26,804 nt of DNA from Microcystis sp. T1-4. GTDB taxonomy: Bacteria > Cyanobacteriota > Cyanobacteriia > Cyanobacteriales > Microcystaceae. Shown one piece after another: positions 16,867 to 24,178 of this stretch. Under the pieces are notes generated by a model. That model ran no database searches and had not been told where the DNA came from. It was given only the letters and a program-made list of their open reading frames with translations. Where the stretch lies: NCBI RefSeq assembly GCF_000297435.1, contig NZ_CAIP01000279.1:1-26804 (forward strand). The letters are read 5' to 3'. Made by a program: the position numbers and the translations under genes. How positions within the stretch are numbered: position 1 is the stretch's first letter; every line of letters starts with the position of its first letter.

Positions 16867-17247
16867 CTATGCTTCACCGGTGAAGATTTTTTTTAACTTG
16901 CGAAAGCGATCGGAATAACTTCTTAACACTTCGATCGCAAACATGGGAGTTTCCTGCACGGCAAATAAAAACTGCGGTTGATTGAGATAGGCTAATTTAC
17001 AATCAGTTTTGGCGATAGCTGTGGATTCTCTGAGTTTATCTGGGTGCAGGAGCGCTCCCGCTCCGAATACTTCCCCTTTTTCTAGAGTTTCTATCAATTG
17101 TCCCTTGACATACATCTCCACTTCTCCGCTAAGAATACCGTACATTAACTCGCCCTCCGTGCCATCGGCAAAAATAACTTCACCAGCTGGAAAAGTGCGA
17201 TCGGGATGATTTTCGAGAATTTTAATCGTTTCTACGGGACTTAACAT
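16867..17247 (-). CDS. cyclic nucleotide-binding domain protein
   Basis: 126 aa consisting of one CRP-type cNMP-binding beta barrel (FPAGEVIFADGTEGELMYGILSGEVEMYV) plus a C-terminal helix. The phosphate-binding cassette reads GEVFGAGALLHPDKLRESTA, with the Arg kept. No helix-turn-helix follows, so it is not a transcription factor by itself; it may bind cNMP as a stand-alone sensor or act as a partner domain. It is separated by about 150 bp, including a TTCATAA repeat, from the TlyA-family gene on the same strand. Confidence 0.87.
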   Translation of the reverse strand: MLSPVETIKILENHPDRTFPAGEVIFADGTEGELMYGILSGEVEMYVKGQLIETLEKGEVFGAGALLHPDKLRESTAIAKTDCKLAYLNQPQFLFAVQETPMFAIEVLRSYSDRFRKLKKIFTGEA

Positions 17248-17348
17248 GATTTAACAAGAATTTTTCGGGTTATCTCTCCCATTTTCCGATACATTGAACT
17301 CCCCGATCATCGTTTTTGTATGTAAGAATACATCTCCCCACACCTCAA

Positions 17349-17380
17349 TTCATAATTCATAATTCATAATTCATAATTCC
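17349..17380. repeat. TTCATAA heptamer tandem repeat
   Basis: Four perfect TTCATAA units followed by TTCC, in the spacer between the TlyA-family gene and the cNMP-binding gene. The same heptamer occurs at 12126-12146 and, inverted, at 19517-19560. Confidence 0.85.
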
Positions 17381-17397
17381 TTGAGAAAATACCGGGG

Positions 17398-18204
17398 TTA
17401 AAACTGTTCGATCGCTGCTTGCGTAATTTCTGCGATCGCTGATAACCTGGGACTAACTGGGCCAGTATCGGTGGATAACCAGAGAAGATACTCGACGTTA
17501 CCCGCAGGTCCGGTAATGGGAGACCAAGTTAAACCCCGATAGAACCATCCTAGGGCTTCGGCGGCCTGTAAAACCTGAAAAATTGCCCCTGCTTGGTCTT
17601 GGGGGTCGCGAACTACCCCTTTTTTGCCGACTTTTTCCCGTCCCACCTCAAATTGGGGTTTGACCAATAAAATCGCCTCTCGCGGTGGATTTAATAGCGT
17701 CCACAGGGTCGGCAAAACTTTGGTCAGAGAAATAAAAGACAGATCCATGACCGCTAAATCGGCGGGTTTTTCCTGTCCATATAACTTTTCTGGGGTTAAA
17801 TAGCGAAAATTAGTTCTTTCTAGTAAAATAACCCGTTCATGCTGCCGTAAACTCCACGCTACTTGTCCATAACCCACATCGACCCCATAAACCCGTTTTG
17901 CTCCTTTTTGCAAGAGACAATCCGTAAATCCCCCCGTAGAAATGCCGCCATCTAAACAAATGCGATCGCTGACATCAATAGCAAACAATTCTAAGGCCTT
18001 AGCTAATTTTTCGCCCCCCCTTGACAAATAGGGCAGTTTCTGCTTAACCTCGATCGCCGCTTCTGGATCGATTTCTGTGGCCGGTTTATCGATGATTTGA
18101 TGATTGACTTTCACTTCTCCAGCGCGAATTAATCGCTGTGCCTGTTGACGGGAATCACAGAGATTTTTGGCTACTAATAATAAATCTAATCTTTGTTTCG
18201 GCAA
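17398..18204 (-). CDS. tlyA: TlyA-family rRNA (2'-O-ribose) methyltransferase
   Basis: 268-aa protein with an N-terminal S4 RNA-binding domain (about 1-60; RLDLLLVAKNLCDSRQQAQR) and an FtsJ-type SAM methyltransferase domain. Motifs: SRGGEKL (61-67), DGGISTGGF (SAM motif I, 85-93), DLSFISL, and LVKPQFE with KKGVVRDP. In mycobacteria TlyA methylates 16S and 23S rRNA; many homologues, including this one by family, are also annotated as hemolysins, a name with weak support. The rRNA target in cyanobacteria is not established. Confidence 0.92.
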   Translation of the reverse strand: MPKQRLDLLLVAKNLCDSRQQAQRLIRAGEVKVNHQIIDKPATEIDPEAAIEVKQKLPYLSRGGEKLAKALELFAIDVSDRICLDGGISTGGFTDCLLQKGAKRVYGVDVGYGQVAWSLRQHERVILLERTNFRYLTPEKLYGQEKPADLAVMDLSFISLTKVLPTLWTLLNPPREAILLVKPQFEVGREKVGKKGVVRDPQDQAGAIFQVLQAAEALGWFYRGLTWSPITGPAGNVEYLLWLSTDTGPVSPRLSAIAEITQAAIEQF

Positions 18205-18343
18205 GGAAGGCCTCCCAATAATCAGCGCCTAATTCTAAAAAATACCTTATTTTTCCGCCAGCAATCCCAGAAGGAAGATTATAACTAAAGATAGGAACAA
18301 GCGGAACCCATCAGCTAAATTTTCGCTGCCATCCCGATATTTT

Positions 18344-18565
18344 ATGGATAAAGATACTCGATTCGCCATTTTGGTCATTGGCATCCCCTTTCTAGGACTA
18401 GCTTACTGTGGCTTGATTTTTGCCGTGATGATTTATTGGGTCTGGGCCCGGGAACATCCCGTAACCATGGCCACTTTTTTCGTCCTTGCTCCTTCTTTGA
18501 TTTCTGGCTCTATCTGGCTGTTAGCTTCCTATAAAGCCCGCCAAAAGCAGCGTTTAGGGTTATAA
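18344..18565 (+). CDS. small two-helix membrane protein
   Basis: 73 aa, unrecognised. It has two hydrophobic segments (about 7-31, FAILVIGIPFLGLAYCGLIF..., and about 41-62, TMATFFVLAPSLISG...) with a short loop AREHPV and a basic C-terminus (YKARQKQRLG), predicting both ends in the cytoplasm. ATG at 18344; no strong ribosome binding site. Divergent from the TlyA-family gene and convergent with the permease gene. The hydrophobic pattern and separate placement support a real gene, but only moderately. Confidence 0.65.
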   Translation: MDKDTRFAILVIGIPFLGLAYCGLIFAVMIYWVWAREHPVTMATFFVLAPSLISGSIWLLASYKARQKQRLGL

Positions 18566-18637
18566 TTGGCGGGACTATCCCATCGGCCTCTAGAGAACAA
18601 CTAATGTGGGGCAATATGGGGGTGAATTGCCTTCATC

Positions 18638-18678
18638 CTCCCCTAGATAACTTTTTCTGATCACCACAACTAGGGGAG
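18638..18678. terminator. inverted repeat between convergent genes
   Basis: Perfect 9-bp arms CTCCCCTAG (18638-18646) and CTAGGGGAG (18670-18678) with a 23-nt loop, between the small membrane protein gene and the permease gene. There is no T-tract, so a terminator role is inferred from position. Confidence 0.45.
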
Positions 18679-18682
18679 AGCC

Positions 18683-19513
18683 TTAAAGATGAGATATTTT
18701 TCTGGTGATAGTGAGCATCAAAGGTTTCCAAGTAAGACTGATTAAATAACCCAATCCTGCCACTAAAATAATTGTCGCCCCTGAGGTGAGATTTAAACTA
18801 TAGGATAACCACAAACCCACTAAAGTAAAAACAATTCCTAGAATAATCGCTAGGATCATCATTCCCTTCATATTTTTAACAAATTGTCCACTGATAGCGG
18901 CGGGAATAGTTAATAAAGCAATTACCATAATTAATCCTACCACCTGCATTACTGCCACAATAGTTAAAGCGGTTATTCCCATTAAACCCAAATAAATTAC
19001 CTCCACGGGAATATTACGAATAATCGCAAAGGTTTCATCAAAAGATATGGCTAACAACTCCTTATAAAAGATACTAACTAAGGTGATAATTAATATATCT
19101 ATGGCCGCCATTATCCATAAATCATCCCTCGGTACAGTTAAAATACTACCAAAAAGATAACTCATTAAATCAGCTTTATAACCGGGGGTTAAATCAATAA
19201 AAATTACCCCAATCGCCATACCAATCGCCCACATCACCCCGATTAAAGTATCGGCTCTCTCTCGGATGCGACGCTGTAAAAACCCCATGCCTAAAGCCGA
19301 AAAAAAGGTAAAAAATATCGCCCCCACCAGGGGATTAATCCCGAAAAAATAACCGATTCCTATCCCTCCATAGGCAGCGTGAGCGATTCCCCCACTGATA
19401 AAAACCACGCGATTAACTACTACCAAAGTACCAACAATCCCACAGGCAATACTAACTAATATTCCTGCGGCGATGGCATGGCGCATAAAATCAAATTGTA
19501 AGGCCTCTAGCAT
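18683..19513 (-). CDS. ZnuB/MntB-family metal ABC transporter permease
   Basis: 276-aa inner-membrane permease of the ABC-3 family that imports Zn(II), Mn(II) or Fe(II). About eight hydrophobic segments; conserved VNRVVFISGGIAHAAYGGIGIGY near 33-55 and the cytoplasmic loop region LLAISFDETFA (about 150-160). Normally encoded with an ATPase (ZnuC/MntA-like) and a substrate-binding lipoprotein, but neither flanks it here: NTRC is upstream on the same strand, and the small membrane protein lies beyond the 3' end. The metal cannot be read from sequence. The ATG is bordered upstream by tandem repeats with no ribosome binding site. Confidence 0.88.
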   Translation of the reverse strand: MLEALQFDFMRHAIAAGILVSIACGIVGTLVVVNRVVFISGGIAHAAYGGIGIGYFFGINPLVGAIFFTFFSALGMGFLQRRIRERADTLIGVMWAIGMAIGVIFIDLTPGYKADLMSYLFGSILTVPRDDLWIMAAIDILIITLVSIFYKELLAISFDETFAIIRNIPVEVIYLGLMGITALTIVAVMQVVGLIMVIALLTIPAAISGQFVKNMKGMMILAIILGIVFTLVGLWLSYSLNLTSGATIILVAGLGYLISLTWKPLMLTITRKISHL

Positions 19514-19652
19514 GGGGAATTATGAATTATGAATTAGGGAATTATGAATTATGAATTAGGGAGTGGGGAAGTGGGGGTGTGGGGAGCTTTTTCAGTAAAC
19601 AGTAAACTCAAAACTCACATCTGATAACTGATAACTGATAACTGATAACTGA
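19514..19652. repeat. heptamer repeats filling the NTRC-permease spacer
   Basis: Two separate repeat blocks occupy most of this 139-bp gap: (ATTATGA) units at 19517-19560, and four CTGATAA units at 19621-19648 running into the reductase's stop codon. Between them is G-rich GGGGAAGTGGGGG-type DNA. The last codons of the upstream gene (Ser-Tyr-Gln-stop) themselves resemble the CTGATAA unit. Confidence 0.85.
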
Positions 19653-21011
19653 TTATTGATAACTCTCAATTACTTGACGAAAATCGCTTTTTTGTTTGAC
19701 TCCGCGCATTTCCTTGACTAATTCCCGGTCCTTAAAGAATTGTACCGTGGGAGTCCCAGTTACTTGACCCATTTTGGCAATTTCTGGGTCAGCTTCGATG
19801 TCAATTTCGACAAAATAAATTTTGCCATCGTACTCATCGACCACTTTATCTAAAATCGGTTTCAGGGTTTTACAGGGGCCACAGGTGGGAGAAACATATT
19901 TTACCATTAACAAGCGATCGCCGTCGTGGAATAATTTCCGCAAAGCATAACCCCCAACGTGACGGGTTTTGTCAATATCAAAAGTCTCCTCCGTATCGGC
20001 CGGGGTTTCGCTAACGGTTTTCGTCTCGTAATGTTCAGAAGTGGCTGATTGACGGTATTCTTGGATTAAATTATGCTCCGATAACCATCTTTCTGCCAAT
20101 AACGCCGCCATACACCCCGTACCTGCGGCAGTAATGGCCTGACGGTATTCGTGGTCCTGCACATCTCCTGCGGCAAAAACCCCCTCGACGCTGGTAGCAA
20201 CAGTCCCCGGTTTGACTTTCACATAACCCACCTCGTCTAATTCTAGTTGTCCTTGGAATAGGGAAGTATTGGGAGTGTGACCGATGGCATAAAATAACCC
20301 TCTAACGGCTAATTCGCTAATTTCTCCCGTTTGTGAGTTTTTAATGCGTAGTCCTGCCATTTTACTGCCTGTACCGAACACATCCAGCGCTTGGGTGTGA
20401 AAATGAACGGTAACTTTCGGATTATTTAACACCCGGTCCTGCATTGCTTTCGAGGCGCGCATCGCTTCCCCGCGTACCAATAAATGGACGTGAGAGCCGT
20501 ATTTAGTTAAATATACGGCTTCTTCCGCCGCCGAGTCACCGCCACCGATGACAGCGAGGTTTTCCTCTCTAAATATTGGTGTAGCACCGTCACAGATAGC
20601 ACAAGCGGAAATCCCGTTACTCCAGAATTGGGCCTCGCTGGGTAATCCTAAGCGTTTGGCAGTGGCTCCCGTGGCGATAATAATACTATTGGCCTTAACT
20701 TCCCGGTCCGTGGAACGAATGGTAAAAGGACGCTGACTTAAATCCACCGAGATAACATCTTCGGTATAGCATTCCGTCCCCCATCTTTCGGCCTGTTCCT
20801 TCATTCTTTCCATCAGCTTCGGACCGGTGATTCCTTCGGGAAAACCGGGGAAATTTTCTACTTCTGTGGTGGTCATCAATTGTCCCCCCGGAATGCCTCC
20901 CGCTTGGAAACCCTCGAACATCAAGGGTTTTAAGTTCGCACGCGCCGCATAAATCGCCGCCGTATATCCCGCGGGTCCCGAACCAATAATGACTAAATTC
21001 TCGACAGTCAT
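19653..21011 (-). CDS. trxB: NADPH thioredoxin reductase with C-terminal thioredoxin domain (NTRC type)
   Basis: 452 aa: a low-Mr flavin thioredoxin reductase (about 1-320) fused to a thioredoxin domain (about 340-452). FAD motif GSGPAGYTAAIYAARA; redox-active CAIC (C137, C140); NADPH motif GGGDSAAEE; FAD motif GVFAAGDVQD; and the thioredoxin active site CGPC (C377, C380). This is the NTRC architecture of chloroplasts and some cyanobacteria, which passes electrons from NADPH to 2-Cys peroxiredoxins, useful in darkness. A TATACT -10-like box lies at 21047-21052 on this strand, 36-41 nt before the ATG. The IS right end is about 40 bp further upstream. Confidence 0.95.
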   Translation of the reverse strand: MTVENLVIIGSGPAGYTAAIYAARANLKPLMFEGFQAGGIPGGQLMTTTEVENFPGFPEGITGPKLMERMKEQAERWGTECYTEDVISVDLSQRPFTIRSTDREVKANSIIIATGATAKRLGLPSEAQFWSNGISACAICDGATPIFREENLAVIGGGDSAAEEAVYLTKYGSHVHLLVRGEAMRASKAMQDRVLNNPKVTVHFHTQALDVFGTGSKMAGLRIKNSQTGEISELAVRGLFYAIGHTPNTSLFQGQLELDEVGYVKVKPGTVATSVEGVFAAGDVQDHEYRQAITAAGTGCMAALLAERWLSEHNLIQEYRQSATSEHYETKTVSETPADTEETFDIDKTRHVGGYALRKLFHDGDRLLMVKYVSPTCGPCKTLKPILDKVVDEYDGKIYFVEIDIEADPEIAKMGQVTGTPTVQFFKDRELVKEMRGVKQKSDFRQVIESYQ

Positions 21012-21046
21012 AACCGTAAATGCAACTCATAACGACTACGCTTTTT

Positions 21047-21052
21047 AGTATA
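21047..21052 (-). promoter_or_regulatory. -10-like box of NTRC gene
   Basis: TATACT on the minus strand, 36-41 nt upstream of the NTRC start codon. The -35 position (about 21070-21075) does not match TTGACA, so the promoter is a weak prediction. Confidence 0.35.
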
Positions 21053-21089
21053 ACAGATAATGTCGGGTGGGTTAGACGACGATAAGTTA

Positions 21090-21151
21090 GTTGACTCTCC
21101 CCCGCTAACCGCGGAGCGCGGTGTAGCGGGAGATTCTCGGTTCATAGGTTT
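21090..21151 (-). ncRNA. candidate TnpB omegaRNA scaffold / IS right end
   Basis: Just after the tnpB stop codon lies a two-part hairpin on the minus strand: outer stem CCCGCTA/TAGCGGG (21124-21130 with 21101-21107), inner stem ACCGCG/CGCGGT with a 3-nt loop CTC. It is followed by GGAGAGTCAAC, ending near 21090. This is how the 3' end of TnpB guide RNAs (omegaRNA) looks at IS200/IS605 right ends. The RNA's 5' boundary, which probably lies inside the tnpB 3' end, is not determinable. Flanking DNA below 21090 would act as guide. Confidence 0.65.
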
Positions 21152-22366
21152 TTAACTAGATCGACCTGGTTTAACCCGGTCGATCCCCGTCAAATCGCCT
21201 CCGCGAGCGTTTTCTAACACGGTCAGTCCGACCGCGTTTTTTCCTCGGTTCTCGATTACCTTTGCTGATGCCGTATCTCTCGGTTCAATGTGGCCGCAAG
21301 AATCACACCGGTGAACTCTTTCCGATAACGCTTTTTTGCCAGTAATTGCGCCACAATTCGGACACTCCTGGGAAGTTCCGTTTTTATCGACTTTAAGATA
21401 ATATTTTCCCCGTTTCCAAGCGACAAACGGTAGTATCTCGTTAATAAAACTACCGATACCTGAATCTAGAGATTGTTTTCTAACGATCCCTCTAGACCAG
21501 GAAACGAAGTTAATATCTTCAACAAAGATATTATCAGCGAGATCACAAAGGTAATGAGCTAACTTAAAGTGCCAATCTCTACGAGTATTAGACACTTTTT
21601 CATGTAATCTCGCTATCTTCTCTTTGAGTTTTAACCAATTGCTAGAGCCTTTAGTTTTCCGTTTCAAGCGTCTTTGTAGCAATTTAAGCTTACTCTGTAC
21701 TTTCAACAAAAATCGAGGGGCTTTGATTAAATCTCCTCGTGAAGTAGCAACAAAACTCTCAATTCCCGCGTCAATTCCTAAACAGGTCTTCCCCACTGTC
21801 ATATCGGGAACTAATTCCGTAGATTGGAAGGAAACCGAAACGTAAAATCCCGACGCTTTTTGGATAATTCGAGCTTGTTTAGGCTCGAACCCAGACGGGT
21901 ACTTTCTAGATTTCCTAATCCGAATTTTTCCCAATTGTGGAAAATTTAAGTATTCGTCACCTAGAAAGCTTTTTGACAGCGCAGGAAAAACAAAACTCCG
22001 CATCTTTTTCTTAAATCTAGGAAAGCCGAAGCCTTTCGATTTTATCTGGTCAAAAGCTTTATCTAAAGTTTTTAAGACTTGCTGTAAGACTTGAGCGTTA
22101 ACCGTCTTTAATATCGGGTAAACTTTTTTAGCTTCCGTTAGATTTTTGGCTTGAACAAAGTAATTAGGATAGGGTTCATCCGCAGGAATTATGTACTCGG
22201 AAACTAACGAACAGTGATCCGCAAGACACTTTCGAGAGTTTAACCAATCTTTCCGTTCTGAAAGAGCGTAATTATAAACGCTTTTGCAAACATCAAGAAT
22301 GTGGATTATCTCCTGTTCCTGTTGTCTGTTTACCTTTAGTTTGTACTGGTAGGTAAGCGTTATCAC
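21152..22366 (-). CDS. tnpB: TnpB, RNA-guided nuclease of IS200/IS605 element
   Basis: 404-aa TnpB, the ancestor-type relative of Cas12. It cuts DNA using an RNA made from the element's right end. Domains: N-terminal helical/WED region (YKLKVNRQQEQ start), central KSRKYPSGFEPKQAR strands, and a split RuvC nuclease with D199 (GIDAGIES), E283 (FVEDINFVSW) and D364 (PRDTASAKVI), plus a zinc ribbon C335/C338/C354/C357. All catalytic residues are intact, so it is nuclease-type and not an inactivated TldR-type repressor. The start is a GTG at 22366. The hairpin for the guide RNA lies 22 nt past the stop. Confidence 0.93.
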   Translation of the reverse strand: MITLTYQYKLKVNRQQEQEIIHILDVCKSVYNYALSERKDWLNSRKCLADHCSLVSEYIIPADEPYPNYFVQAKNLTEAKKVYPILKTVNAQVLQQVLKTLDKAFDQIKSKGFGFPRFKKKMRSFVFPALSKSFLGDEYLNFPQLGKIRIRKSRKYPSGFEPKQARIIQKASGFYVSVSFQSTELVPDMTVGKTCLGIDAGIESFVATSRGDLIKAPRFLLKVQSKLKLLQRRLKRKTKGSSNWLKLKEKIARLHEKVSNTRRDWHFKLAHYLCDLADNIFVEDINFVSWSRGIVRKQSLDSGIGSFINEILPFVAWKRGKYYLKVDKNGTSQECPNCGAITGKKALSERVHRCDSCGHIEPRDTASAKVIENRGKNAVGLTVLENARGGDLTGIDRVKPGRSS

Positions 22367-22548
22367 TGTCGTTAGTTTCGTGATGTATAGTTAAATTATA
22401 ACACTTACTGCCTAATATATAAACTGATTACCATCATAAATTTTGGGCTCTTCTAGGTTCTGTGTGATAAGTTTAATTGACATAGGATCGATCGATCTTT
22501 GTGTCCTTTGTGTCTTTGTGGTTCGTTCCACCCCCTCGCTCTTGAGAA

Positions 22549-23085
22549 ATGTATCTTAAAATACATTTTACCCACCAAAGCTGGGAGAGCCAATTTTGTT
22601 CTGTTTATAGACTTACCGCTCATGTCGTATTCATTATTAAATACCGGCGAAAAGCTATTAACGATGAAATCTTAGCCCGACTTAAAGAAATCTTTGTGTC
22701 AACGCTCACGAAATGGGACAGCACATTTCACGTTCACTGGATTATCGATTACAAACCTGACATCGCTTTATCCAAACTAATCGCTAACCTTAAAACAGTT
22801 AGTAGTCGGTTAATTAGAAAAGAATTTCCTTACTTAGCGGCAAAGTATTTCGACAATAAACCTTATTTTTGGACGGGAGCTTATTTCGTGGCTAGTTGTG
22901 GAGGTGTTACCATCGAACGACTAAAAAAATATGTCGAGAACCAAAACTCCCCGAAAAAGGTTGTTCCCTCCATAGAGCTTTCTAGCGTGAGAGGCAGTCG
23001 AACCAGGATACCCAATTGCCAATTGTCGCTACCAAACCCTTTCAAGGTCAAGGTAAGCACACAAGTCAGAAGTCAGTCCCGATGA
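22549..23085 (+). pseudogene. tnpA: TnpA (HUH Y1 transposase), damaged
   Basis: The frame matches IS200/IS605 TnpA: SVYRLTAHVVFIIKYRRK (18-35), HVH (H61, H63) of the HUH motif, YKPDIALSKL, LKTVSSRLIRKEFP, and Y128 in LKKYVENQ as nucleophile. Between KW (56) and HVH the usual block of about ten residues (of the CELLEFNGEADH kind) is missing, an in-frame deletion in the protein core. After YVENQ the frame runs on about 45 unrelated residues, so the native stop is lost. Catalytic residues remain but the fold is probably broken. Typical length is about 130-155 aa against 178 here. Confidence 0.8.
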
Positions 23086-23122
23086 AAAAATTTTCACCAC
23101 CAGAGATGAAAGAGGTTTCCTT

Positions 23123-23147
23123 CCCCACACCCCACACCCCACACCCC
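23123..23147. repeat. CCCCACA heptamer tandem repeat
   Basis: Three CCCCACA units plus CCCC, in the spacer between the damaged tnpA and map. Confidence 0.8.
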
Positions 23148-23240
23148 GCTCCCATAACCGAACCCCCTAAACCCTAAGGCTGCCCGATTTTGCTAGGATA
23201 AGAAATGTAACAAGAATCTTTCTCAACAGTCGGATAATTC

Positions 23241-24005
23241 ATGGGCAACGATACCATCACCTTACTCTCCCCGCGGGAAATTGACAAAATGCGACGAGCC
23301 GGACGATTAGCGGCTAAACTGTTAGATCATCTGGCAGAAATGGTTAAACCGGGGGTAAGTACCCTAGAAATCAATGATGAGGCAGAACGTTGGACTCGCG
23401 CCCATGGAGCCAAAAGTGCGCCCCTAGGATACCATGGCTTTCCTAAGTCCATCTGTACTAGCATTAACGAGGTTATCTGTCACGGCATCCCCAGCGCCGA
23501 TCAAATCCTCAAAGACGGCGATATCATTAACATCGATGTCACCCCGATTTTAGAAGGTTATCACGGCGATACCTCCCAGACTTTCTTTGTCGGTACTCCC
23601 TCCCCCCTGGCCAAAAAGTTAGTGGAAGTTACCAGAGAATGTCTGCAAAGAGGCATAGATGCAGTGCAGCCGGGGGGGAGAATCGGCGATATTGGCGCAG
23701 CTATCCAAGAATATGCCGAAGGACAAGGATTTTCGGTGGTTAGAGATTTTGTCGGTCATGGTATCAGTAATGTTTTTCACACCGGTCCGCAGGTTCCCCA
23801 CTACGGCACTCGTGGCAAGGGCAAAAAAATTCGCCCCGGCATGGTATTCACCATTGAACCAATGATTAATGAGGGAACCTGGCAACATATTGTCTTAAAA
23901 GACGGTTGGACTGCTATTACTAAAGATGGTAAACTTTCGGCCCAATTTGAACACACCATCGCTGTCACCGAAACCGGTGTGGAAATTCTCACTGTACCCA
24001 ATTAA
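23241..24005 (+). CDS. map: type I methionine aminopeptidase
   Basis: 254-aa dinuclear-metal enzyme that removes the initiator Met from new proteins in the cytosol. The metal ligands are all present: D99 (IDVTPI), D110 (YHGDTSQTF), H173 (GHGI), E206 (FTIEPM) and E237 (QFEHT), plus substrate-site H81 (CHGIPS). Length matches type Ia. Upstream DNA is repeat-rich; no strong ribosome binding site. Works after Fmt and deformylase in N-terminal processing, although it is not in one operon with fmt. Confidence 0.97.
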   Translation: MGNDTITLLSPREIDKMRRAGRLAAKLLDHLAEMVKPGVSTLEINDEAERWTRAHGAKSAPLGYHGFPKSICTSINEVICHGIPSADQILKDGDIINIDVTPILEGYHGDTSQTFFVGTPSPLAKKLVEVTRECLQRGIDAVQPGGRIGDIGAAIQEYAEGQGFSVVRDFVGHGISNVFHTGPQVPHYGTRGKGKKIRPGMVFTIEPMINEGTWQHIVLKDGWTAITKDGKLSAQFEHTIAVTETGVEILTVPN

Positions 24006-24007
24006 AT

Positions 24008-24173
24008 TTAGGGAACAGGGAACAGGGAATGGGGAATGGGAGAATGGGGAAATAGGGAAGTTTCAACTAATACCCCAAAACCCTAAAACCCTAAAACCCC
24101 CCGCAACGCGCACGAAGTGGTCTCCCCACTGATAACTGATAACTGATAACTGATAACTGATAACTGATAACTG
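24008..24173. repeat. three tandem-repeat blocks upstream of the aldo/keto reductase
   Basis: GGAACAG/GGGAATG-type units (about 24008-24060), an 8-bp unit CCCTAAAA (about 24073-24100), and six perfect CTGATAA units (24129-24170). The last block ends about 8 nt before the reductase ATG, leaving no room for a normal ribosome binding site. Confidence 0.85.
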
Positions 24174-24178
24174 AATAT

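Larger units (their letters stand above)
21090..23085. mobile_element. IS200/IS605-type element, decayed left side
   Basis: Encloses tnpB (-) and tnpA (+), divergently arranged as in IS605. The right end at about 21090 is clear from the hairpin. The left end should lie beyond tnpA near 23000-23100 but no hairpin or cleavage motif was recognised there, so the stated end is only the end of the tnpA frame. The tnpA-tnpB spacer (22367-22548) contains a short CTTTGTGTC-type repetitive stretch. Confidence 0.6.

Noticed and set aside
21152..22366. TnpB as an inactivated TldR-type repressor
   Set aside because: All three RuvC acidic residues and the zinc ribbon are intact.
24129..24173. CRISPR array
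   Set aside because: The units are 7 bp without spacers; no repeat-spacer pattern and no cas gene is present. The same holds for the other tandem repeats.
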